Assembly: GCF_900114345.1 (NCBI RefSeq)
Contig: NZ_FOZJ01000003.1
Coordinates: forward strand, 1,116,001-1,180,000
Origin: Microbacterium sp. cf046
GTDB taxonomy: Bacteria; Actinomycetota; Actinomycetes; Actinomycetales; Microbacteriaceae
Direction: 5' to 3'
DNA: 64,000 nucleotides
Shown in pieces: positions 18,491 through 26,216 of the stretch. Numbering within the stretch: the stretch's first letter is position 1; each line of letters begins with the position of its first letter. The notes under the pieces are model-generated. The model saw only the letters and a program-made list of their open reading frames with translations, was not told where the DNA came from and did not search any database. The translations under genes and the position numbers were made by a program.

Positions 18491-21462
18491 TGAGCGGTTC
18501 AGGATTTCAGTTCGACCCAAGCCAGCCTTATCAGCTCGATGCGGTTAGCGCCGTTGTGGACCTCCTTGACGGGCAGCCGAAGGACGCCGAGAAGCTGCTG
18601 CTGACGCTTCGCGGTCACGCAGCGTTTGACGATACCGATCAGGCGACGCTCGACCTCGACGTGACGCAGGAGATCGGGGCGTTGGGGAACAACCTCGTCC
18701 TCGAACGTGACACGGTGTTGTCGAACCTGCAGCGCGTCCAGGACCGGAACGGTCTGGAGGTCGCGGGCAAGCTGTACGACGCAGCTCTCGACTTCGACAT
18801 CGAGATGGAGACGGGAACCGGAAAGACCTACGTCTACCTGCGCACAATCTTCGAGCTCGCGAAGAACTACAACTTCACGAAGTTCATCATTCTGGTGCCG
18901 AGCGTGGCCATCCGCGAAGGCGTCGGGACCAGCGTCCGTCTCATGCGCGATCATTTCAGCGGTCTCTATCCGGGGCAGCCCTTCGACTTCTCGGTGTATA
19001 GCGGAAAGAACGCCGAGGACCTGCAGTCGTTCGCGACGGCGACAAACATCCAGATCCTCGTGATGACGATCGATGCGATTCGTGGCACCGCAAACACGCG
19101 CATCATCCACCAGACTAAAGACAAGCTCAACGGCCTGCGCCCGCTCGACTACCTCAAGGCGACGCATCCTGTCGTGATCATGGACGAGCCGCAGAACATG
19201 GAGTCGCTCCTCTCGCAGTCAGCGGTGGGCGAACTCAACCCTGTCTTCACGCTCCGATATAGCGCCACGCACAAGAAGCAGCGCAACGTCGCATACCGGC
19301 TCGACCCGGTCGACGCGCACGACTTGGGGCTCGTCAAGCAGATCGTGGTCGCGGACGTGCGGCAACAAGGTGCTGATGCAGCTCCATACATCAAACTGAT
19401 CGAAGTTCGGCGGGAGCCAGCGTGGACTGCTCGGCTGGAATTGTCGTGTCGAAAGGCCGGCGGGAGCCTCGAACGCCGTGTCATAAGCGTGCGCCAGCAC
19501 CAGGAATTGTCTGATCCGCGCATCACCAACAACCCAATCTACGAGGGCTGGCGCATAAATGAGATGAGCATCGAGCCGGCCTACGTCGACCTCACTCTCC
19601 ATGGCTTCCTCGAGCAGGGCGAGAGTATCGGTAGCTCCACTGCGGCCATCTACAAGGAGATGATCCGTGAAACCATTCGTGAGCACCTGCGCAAGGAGTC
19701 CATGTTGCGTCCGCGTCGCATCAAGGTGCTGAGCCTGTTCTTCGTGGACAAGGTCGCCAGCTACATGGGCGACGGTGCCACCAACGACGATGCCAACGGT
19801 GATTTCGCACGATGGTTCGACGAGGTCTTCATAGAGGAACGTGGCAAGCTCCCTCGCTATCGGGAACTACTGCCGCAGGAGCCGAGCGCGCTCCGCAAGG
19901 CCTACTTCTCGCAGATCAAGCGCGGCAAGACCTCTGTCATGCAGGACAGCTCCGGTACCACCAAGGCCGACGATGACGCCTACGAACTGATCATGCAGGA
20001 CAAGGAACGGCTTCTCGACGAAGCCGAGGATGTGCGCTTCATCTTCAGCCACTCTGCCCTTCGCGAAGGGTGGGACAACCCGAACGTCTTCCAGATTTGT
20101 ACCCTCCGCGAGATGGGTGCCGAGACCGAACGTCGCCAGACCCTCGGGCGTGGCCTTCGTCTTCCAGTTGCCAAGTCTGACGATGGCTATGTGCGCGTCC
20201 CCGATCGCGGAATCGCGACACTCACCGTGGTAGCGAACGAGTCCTACACTGCCTTCGCCAAGAGCCTCCAGAATGAGTACAAGTCCGCGGGCGTCGAGAT
20301 CGGCGAAGTGCGACGGAGCGAGTTCTCCAAAATCCCGCTGCAAGACCCAAGCGGTCAGCTCACAGACGAGCTTTTCGGGTTCGAGCGCTCTGCATCCGTC
20401 TTCGAGCACCTGACGCGGGAGAAGTTCATCGTCGACGGCAAGGTGACCGCCAAGTTCCAGCCGAACACGATCGACTTCAGCCTGAATCTGCCCGTGATCT
20501 TCGTCGACTATGAACCGGAGATCACCGCGTTGATTGCGCGAGCACACATCGGTACCTACGTGAGGCCAGCGAGCAAGCGTCACCCGCGCAAGCTCAACAA
20601 AGAGATCTACAAAACTCTCGAGTTCGACGACTTCTGGCACGCGATCAGTCGCCGCACGACCTACAGGGTGACGGTCTCCCGCGACAAGATCGTCGAGAAG
20701 GCAGTCGACGCGATCCGGTCTGCCCCGAAGGTTGACCCGCTCCGCATCCAGGTCACGCGTGCAGGAGTCAAGGTGCTTCGCGGCGGTGCTAAGGGTGAAG
20801 AACTAGGCAGTCGTTCTGCTGAATTGAAGGGGAGTTACGACCTTCCCGACATCATTGCGGAACTGCAGGAAGCCACTTCGCTGACGCGCAAGACCATCGT
20901 CGACATCCTCATCGAAAGCGGCCGGCTGGACGACTTCATCGGCAACCCGAATGACTACATCGCCATGGCCAAGCGTGCTATCCAGACAGAACTCGCCAAG
21001 CTCGTTGTCGACGGTGTGCAGTATGAGAAGATCGCCGGCTCGGTATACGAGCTCCGAGAGCTTCAAAAGGACGGGCTTGAGGAGAAGGACCGCTTCCTCG
21101 ACCAAATGTACGAGGTGAAGAACACTCAGAAGTCCGACTTCGACTACGTCGTCTACGACTCCGATGTCGAGCGCCAATTCGCCGAACTGCTCGACGGTCG
21201 CGAAGACATCAAGCTCTTCATGAAACTACCCGCCAAATTCAAGATCGACACGCCCGTCGGGCCGTACAACCCAGACTGGGCGATCATCAAACACGAGGAC
21301 GGCGAGGACCGGATCTACATGATCCGCGAGACGAAGAGCACACTCGACGACTCGAAACTGCGCCCGGCTGAACTGGCCAAGATCAAGTCGGCGAAGGAGC
21401 ACTTCAGGGCCATCGGCATCGAAGACTACGAGCGTGCGGCGCCGGGGAAGTGGAATCTATGA
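18490..21462 (+). CDS. Type III-like restriction subunit (Res), helicase-nuclease
   Basis: 990 residues. The SF2 helicase part has Walker A in METGTGKTYVYLR near residue 107, DEPQNME near 231 in the DExx position, and HSALREGWDNPNVFQIC with ETERRQTLGRGLRLP as motifs V and VI. A C-terminal PD-(D/E)XK nuclease is visible as NPDWAIIK...MIRETKS near residues 925-948. This is the full architecture of a type III Res subunit that forms a complex with Mod and cuts after ATP-dependent communication between sites. Its stop overlaps the next small ORF by ATGA. Confidence 0.92.
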   Translation: MSGSGFQFDPSQPYQLDAVSAVVDLLDGQPKDAEKLLLTLRGHAAFDDTDQATLDLDVTQEIGALGNNLVLERDTVLSNLQRVQDRNGLEVAGKLYDAALDFDIEMETGTGKTYVYLRTIFELAKNYNFTKFIILVPSVAIREGVGTSVRLMRDHFSGLYPGQPFDFSVYSGKNAEDLQSFATATNIQILVMTIDAIRGTANTRIIHQTKDKLNGLRPLDYLKATHPVVIMDEPQNMESLLSQSAVGELNPVFTLRYSATHKKQRNVAYRLDPVDAHDLGLVKQIVVADVRQQGADAAPYIKLIEVRREPAWTARLELSCRKAGGSLERRVISVRQHQELSDPRITNNPIYEGWRINEMSIEPAYVDLTLHGFLEQGESIGSSTAAIYKEMIRETIREHLRKESMLRPRRIKVLSLFFVDKVASYMGDGATNDDANGDFARWFDEVFIEERGKLPRYRELLPQEPSALRKAYFSQIKRGKTSVMQDSSGTTKADDDAYELIMQDKERLLDEAEDVRFIFSHSALREGWDNPNVFQICTLREMGAETERRQTLGRGLRLPVAKSDDGYVRVPDRGIATLTVVANESYTAFAKSLQNEYKSAGVEIGEVRRSEFSKIPLQDPSGQLTDELFGFERSASVFEHLTREKFIVDGKVTAKFQPNTIDFSLNLPVIFVDYEPEITALIARAHIGTYVRPASKRHPRKLNKEIYKTLEFDDFWHAISRRTTYRVTVSRDKIVEKAVDAIRSAPKVDPLRIQVTRAGVKVLRGGAKGEELGSRSAELKGSYDLPDIIAELQEATSLTRKTIVDILIESGRLDDFIGNPNDYIAMAKRAIQTELAKLVVDGVQYEKIAGSVYELRELQKDGLEEKDRFLDQMYEVKNTQKSDFDYVVYDSDVERQFAELLDGREDIKLFMKLPAKFKIDTPVGPYNPDWAIIKHEDGEDRIYMIRETKSTLDDSKLRPAELAKIKSAKEHFRAIGIEDYERAAPGKWNL

Positions 21463-21608
21463 CCTCGTCCCACCAGGTTTGGTCAACAGATGAGCCGGCA
21501 ACTCACGATCTGTTGGGCTTCGGTGCAGTAGCGGCGATCGCCGCAGATGCTTCTCACCGCCCTTCAGCGGATCATCGTTTTCACCCGGATGACGGAGCAG
21601 CGCAATGA
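21459..21608 (+). CDS. 49-residue coupled ORF, KAP NTPase-like N-terminal fragment
   Basis: It begins at the ATGA overlap with the Res stop and ends in a second ATGA overlap with the ApeA-like gene, so it bridges the two. The protein starts MTSSHQVWSTDEP and continues ATHDLLGFGAVAAIAADA. That segment resembles the segment just before the Walker A motif in KAP-type P-loop NTPases. No P-loop follows. It is either the stump of a deleted NTPase gene, kept in frame for translational coupling, or a real small component. Function unknown. Confidence 0.6.
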   Translation: MTSSHQVWSTDEPATHDLLGFGAVAAIAADASHRPSADHRFHPDDGAAQ

Positions 21609-23059
21609 AGCCTGCCAAAGAGGCAGCAGCAGTCAAGCTTCCGTTTGAGGCCGGCGAGTATCTCATCACATGGCAGGTGCCCGATCGCAACGGAAGCCAT
21701 GCTGGAATCCCGGGGCTCCTCACTGTCGAGCAGGGCAAGTACCCAACCGGCATTTTGTACGGCGACCTGCCGATCGAGTGGGTGTCCGAGGGTTTGACGG
21801 GCGTCGCATCGTTTCCGCAGCGCCACGACTTTGACGTCCTCACGGGCCGACTGTCAAGCGGTGCTCACGTGGCGCTAATGAATGGCGAGCTCAACTACAG
21901 CTTTCCCGGAAACGGCCGAGCAGTAGGAGCCTTCGCCGCCCTCTCGCTCGATGCCTTCGACACCTCGGAACACCGAAGATGCGCCTGCATCGAGCTTCAG
22001 ATCGAGGGGCTGGAGTCGGTTGTGGGGTTCGCGCCGATTTCTCACGTCAAGATGCCGATGAAGGCGGGTGACGAGCCAGTCTGGCAAGCCACCGTCGAGA
22101 AGGACGGGAAGTTCGCCTGGAGCGCCCACGGGCAGTCGATGACATTCAGCTACGACTACACCGTGCGCGCGCTTGACGGGTATGAGTTCAGGATGGCATT
22201 CGGTCCTGTCCTGCGTCTCAGCTCAGAAGAGCCGCTTACGGTTGTTGCGTGGTGGCTTGAGCGGGTTCGCCCTCCCCGCCAGCTCATCTCGCTTCTGACA
22301 GGTGCCCCACGTGAGGTTCGGTACCTTCTCGCCGTGGTCGCGGAGGTGCGCCCCGTTCGCACCGTGATCAGGTGTTCGGCTGGGACATTACACACCTACC
22401 TGTCAATTCAACGCGCCGCCGTCGAGGAGATTCGTTCGTCCGTCAGTCTCGCAAGAGACAACCTGAGCCTGCTAGACCTACTGGACGCCTGGCTGCGGCA
22501 GGTCGCCGCCAGGCATCCCCTTTTTGAGACCTACGGTGCGATGGCGACCGTGGCCGACCAACACCCCCGCTCGAGGTTCCTCCTTCTACTGCAGGCGCTT
22601 GAGGGGTCACACGGCTTTGAAAACCGCGCCAAGCATGAGACGGATAAAGAGCAGTTCGGGACAAAGCGGGAGGGCGTGATCTCGCGAGCCCGGGAGGTGT
22701 TGGACAAGGCGGACTTCGCGTTCATCAGCAAGAATCTCCGTCGGGAGGCGCTGCAGGGCCTCGACGCTGCGCTGGCTGACCTACTTAAGCGACTGCCGCA
22801 CGAGGTGTCGGAAGAACTCGCGCAAAGCGAACTGATCAGGGCCGTTCGGAAGGAAGAAACCGGCAAGGGAACGCTTCCGCTTCACACCGCGCTCACGAGA
22901 GCACGGAACACCTTGTCGCACGGCTCCGGATCTTTCGAACCTCAGCACCTTGTGGTCGTGGCTGACATCCTCGAACGGGCGGTGCGTTCTGAGGCGATCC
23001 GATTGCTTGGTGCTCCCCTCGACGCGCAGAAGCGCGCAGTCGAGAATCCGCCGCGGTGA
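21605..23059 (+). CDS. ApeA-like HEPN protein (anti-phage, putative RNase)
   Basis: 484 residues. The N-terminal half is beta-rich (ITWQVPDRNGSHAGIPGLLT...) like the ApeA N-terminal domain. The C-terminal half is helical and ends in the HEPN motif ARNTLSHGSGSF, where Arg-Asn-x3-His (near residues 433-438) is the RNase signature. ApeA proteins are known single-gene anti-phage effectors that abort infection. Here the gene is fused translationally to a restriction operon, which suggests a back-up: restriction first, suicide if it fails. Domain pattern is good; coupling is directly seen; the partnership is inferred. Confidence 0.8.
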   Translation: MKPAKEAAAVKLPFEAGEYLITWQVPDRNGSHAGIPGLLTVEQGKYPTGILYGDLPIEWVSEGLTGVASFPQRHDFDVLTGRLSSGAHVALMNGELNYSFPGNGRAVGAFAALSLDAFDTSEHRRCACIELQIEGLESVVGFAPISHVKMPMKAGDEPVWQATVEKDGKFAWSAHGQSMTFSYDYTVRALDGYEFRMAFGPVLRLSSEEPLTVVAWWLERVRPPRQLISLLTGAPREVRYLLAVVAEVRPVRTVIRCSAGTLHTYLSIQRAAVEEIRSSVSLARDNLSLLDLLDAWLRQVAARHPLFETYGAMATVADQHPRSRFLLLLQALEGSHGFENRAKHETDKEQFGTKREGVISRAREVLDKADFAFISKNLRREALQGLDAALADLLKRLPHEVSEELAQSELIRAVRKEETGKGTLPLHTALTRARNTLSHGSGSFEPQHLVVVADILERAVRSEAIRLLGAPLDAQKRAVENPPR

Positions 23060-23329
23060 TTGACCAGCGGAGGATCGGCCACTGCTTCCCATGCGCTTCC
23101 GAATCACAGCGCCCACGGAGCGTATGGCAGAGATGACCGCCCGATTATCTAGCCGTGCCACCTCCTCCGTCGCCTCAGCCAGCAGACCAAGCTCAAGTTG
23201 ACGCCCGACAAAGTGCAATGCACGCAGGCACCCACGGTGAACGACGCCCTTTGAAACCACTTCGCTACAGTTACCTGCAACCCAGAAAAATCCCTGGATA
23301 ACCCGGAAAAACTAGCCTACTCTGGCGCC
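23060..23329. other. Gap between defence operon and relaxase; candidate oriT
   Basis: 270 bases without a gene directly upstream of the MobF relaxase, the usual place for a transfer origin. A patch near 23285-23312 contains partly repeated motifs (TCCCTGGATAACCCGG) next to an A-rich run. No strong inverted repeat of oriT type is certain by eye. The assignment rests on position only. Confidence 0.3.
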
Positions 23330-26173
23330 ATGCGCGGAGGTCTGGAGCGATGGAAAAGGGGTGCCGAATCCCGCGGGGTTCGGCACGCGATCTCGTACGC
23401 TCTCGAGGGCATATGCGATGCTCACGTGCCCTACCCGACGGGCGCCGAAGCGCTCGAGGCGTATGGCGCAACATCCGATTCAACCGTCTCCCGGTTCATC
23501 GTCGACAACGGCGTCATCACGACTGACCAACTCACGGCTGGCGGACTTCGTGTCTGGCTCACCGGGCATGACCCGGTCACGGGGGAGGAACGGGGCCACC
23601 AGCGGCTGAGCCCTGACGCGGACCTAGTGCTCGACGGGACGCTCAACCACCCGAAGTCGTACAGCATCGCCGCGCTGCTCCATCCGGAACTCGCTGCGGA
23701 GTTCGAAGCGCTGCAAGACCGGCTGCGTGAGCGCATCCTGCTCACCTGGCAGACCGAGCTCAACGCGCGGCGCGGGCATGGTGGGCTCGTGCGCGAGGAG
23801 ATCACGCGCGTCGAGGTTGTCGAGCTGCAGCACCGCCGATCCCGGGCGCTCGACCCGCACATTCACCGCCACCTCTGGCTGAACATCAAGGTGCTCGGCG
23901 CGGACGGCAAGTGGTCGAACCTCGACTCGCGTGTCGTGATGAAGCTGCACACCGTCGTCAATGCCGAGGGGGAGCTCGCCGCCCGCACAGACCGCGCCTG
24001 GATCACCGCTCTTGCGCGCCACGGTTACAGACTCGACGACTCGGGCGAGATCGCCGAACTCGCCGGTGCCGTCCGCCCGCTCTCGCGCCGGTCGGGTCAG
24101 ATCGAGGCGAACCGCGCGCGCCTGATTGCGGAGTGGTCGGCGGCGCACGGGGGCTCGGCGCCGAGCGCGCAGGTGCTGCATCAGATCGACCGGCGTGCTT
24201 GGGCGATAGCGCGACCGAACAAGCCGGCCCACCTCGACGAAGTATCCTGGGAGTCGCGCGTCCGCGATGAGATCGCGGCGATTGATCCAAGCCTGATCAC
24301 CGCGCGTGCATCGATTGCAGTCGCTTCATCAGACCTGCACGCCCTCGATCTGGATCTGCTCGCTGCTAGGGCGATCGCCGATGCGGACGAACGGTCCACG
24401 TCATGTGGCGGGCGGTTCAGCACCTTCGACATGCGCGCCGGCGCAATACGTGCACTCTCGCGGACGGGCATCGTTGCGGAGCGCAACCAGCTCGACGACG
24501 TGATCGTCGAGATCATGACGCGCGCCGCGAAGGCCGTCTATCGGCTCGTTGCGGAGATTCCGCCCGCGCACGTGAAGGCCCTCATGGCGACCGAGACAGT
24601 GCGCGCGAAGGTGCGCCTCGCCGGACGCCTTGATGCGCTCGCCCGACCAGGGCGCTCACTCCTGCCGAACGAGTTGCATCGGTTCGCTCCCAACGAAGAC
24701 ATCTCGATGCTGGATACTTCGCAGGGCGTTGCGGCGTGCGCTATCGCCGGGACTGATGGGCTCGTGACGGTCACCGGCCCCGCTGGCACAGGCAAGACGA
24801 CGATGCTGCGTGTTGCTCTCGCAGCGCTCCGGGCGCAACGGCGGCGGATGCTCGTCATCGCGCCGACTCGGAAAGCGGCGACGGTGGCGTCTCGCGAGGT
24901 CGGAGCTGCCGCATCCAGTATTCATGCACTGCTCGCAGACCACGGCTACCGGTGGGTTGCCGATCATGCCGGTGTGAAGGTGTGGACACGACTGCGGGTG
25001 GGGCAGGTCGATCCCGACACGGGTGTCGCATATGGCGGGCCGGCGCAGTACGTGTTGCGTTCTCGCGATCGGATCGTGGTCGATGAAGCGGGCATGGTCG
25101 ATCTGCAGACTGCGAACGTCCTCGCCGACCTTGCGATCGAACAGGGCGTTGGGCTCGCGTTCGTCGGTGACCCGCACCAGGCGCTGCCGGTCGGACATTC
25201 CGGTGCGATGGGTTCAGCGGTCCGACACGCGAATGCAGCAGTTGAGCTCGACACGGTGCATCGGTTCCGTGATCCCGAGTACGCGGCGCTGAGGCTGCGG
25301 CTCCGCAACGCGAGTGATCGCGAGCATGCGCTGGAGGTTGCAGGCGAGCTTGCGGAACGCGGTCACGTCGAGCGGGTCGATCATCACGATGCAGGCCGTG
25401 AGCGGATGATCGACGCGTACTTCGAGTGGCACGTGCGGGGCAAGCGGGTGACGCTGGTCTCCGGTACCAACGCTGAAGCCGATGCCATCAACGACGCGAT
25501 TCAGCAGCGGCGAGTCGATCGCGGCGAGCTAGATCCAGGCGCGCTCGCGTGGGGAATGGGGGAGCAACGCATCCTCGTCGGTGACACCGTCCAAACCCGC
25601 CGCAACGACCGGCTCACAGGCGTCGAGAATCGCGCGCGATGGATCGTGCGCGGCATCCGCGAGGAGTTCATCGATCTTGTGTCGGTTGGCGACAGCGGCG
25701 AGTTGCGGCGAGTGTCTGCCGAGTATGCGCGGGAGCACCTGCAGCTCGCCTACGCGTCGACGGTACATGGCGTGCAAGGCGACACCGTTGATGCCTCCGT
25801 AGTCGGGCCAGATGTGAACGCGGCGGGCCTGTACGTCGGCCTCACACGCGGGCGGGTGCACAATGTCGCGATCGTGGTTGCGCGGACGGATGCCGTCGCC
25901 CGCGAGTGTCTCGCCGAGTCGATGCAGCGCGGCACGCCGGAGCTGACGATGCAGGATGCCGTGCGTGCGGCTCACGCCGAGTTGCAGCGCGCGGAACGGG
26001 CCCGGACTTGGCGGCGATGGCGACCGGGCCGGTTGTTGTGGCGCCGAATGCGGGCCGCGGGATCGGGATCTAGCGGCGTACGATTGGCGATGCCTCAGCG
26101 GGCAGGTACTCGGCCGGGCTATTCGGACGTAGCGGGAGACTACCTCAGGCTCCCTCGCGACGTCCTTGCGTGA
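23330..26173 (+). CDS. MobF-type relaxase-helicase (TraA/TrwC-like)
   Basis: 947 residues. The relaxase domain (about 1-300) has the family block LDGTLNHPKSYSIAAL and the metal-binding histidines in LDPHIHRHLWLN. The catalytic Tyr is less clear: the N-terminus RHAISYALEG offers one candidate, and the common YY of actinobacterial relatives is not seen. The helicase half has Walker A GPAGTGKTTMLR, DEAGMVDLQ, a VGDPHQALPVG motif and the VHGVQGDTVD motif. It would nick oriT and unwind DNA for conjugation. No coupling ATPase or T4SS genes lie in the island, so transfer would need a helper. It converges on the next gene. Confidence 0.88.
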   Translation: MRGGLERWKRGAESRGVRHAISYALEGICDAHVPYPTGAEALEAYGATSDSTVSRFIVDNGVITTDQLTAGGLRVWLTGHDPVTGEERGHQRLSPDADLVLDGTLNHPKSYSIAALLHPELAAEFEALQDRLRERILLTWQTELNARRGHGGLVREEITRVEVVELQHRRSRALDPHIHRHLWLNIKVLGADGKWSNLDSRVVMKLHTVVNAEGELAARTDRAWITALARHGYRLDDSGEIAELAGAVRPLSRRSGQIEANRARLIAEWSAAHGGSAPSAQVLHQIDRRAWAIARPNKPAHLDEVSWESRVRDEIAAIDPSLITARASIAVASSDLHALDLDLLAARAIADADERSTSCGGRFSTFDMRAGAIRALSRTGIVAERNQLDDVIVEIMTRAAKAVYRLVAEIPPAHVKALMATETVRAKVRLAGRLDALARPGRSLLPNELHRFAPNEDISMLDTSQGVAACAIAGTDGLVTVTGPAGTGKTTMLRVALAALRAQRRRMLVIAPTRKAATVASREVGAAASSIHALLADHGYRWVADHAGVKVWTRLRVGQVDPDTGVAYGGPAQYVLRSRDRIVVDEAGMVDLQTANVLADLAIEQGVGLAFVGDPHQALPVGHSGAMGSAVRHANAAVELDTVHRFRDPEYAALRLRLRNASDREHALEVAGELAERGHVERVDHHDAGRERMIDAYFEWHVRGKRVTLVSGTNAEADAINDAIQQRRVDRGELDPGALAWGMGEQRILVGDTVQTRRNDRLTGVENRARWIVRGIREEFIDLVSVGDSGELRRVSAEYAREHLQLAYASTVHGVQGDTVDASVVGPDVNAAGLYVGLTRGRVHNVAIVVARTDAVARECLAESMQRGTPELTMQDAVRAAHAELQRAERARTWRRWRPGRLLWRRMRAAGSGSSGVRLAMPQRAGTRPGYSDVAGDYLRLPRDVLA

Positions 26174-26183
26174 TCTGATGAAC

Positions 26184-26214
26184 GACCGGCTTGCGGGCGG
26201 TTCGCAAGCCAGTC
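26184..26214. terminator. Hairpin between convergent genes
   Basis: GACCGGCTTGCG and CGCAAGCCAGTC form a 12-bp stem with one mismatch and a seven-base loop GGCGGTT. It lies ten bases after the relaxase stop and just before the stop of the opposing gene, so it could end both transcripts. There is no clear U tract. Confidence 0.6.
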
Positions 26215-26216
26215 GG

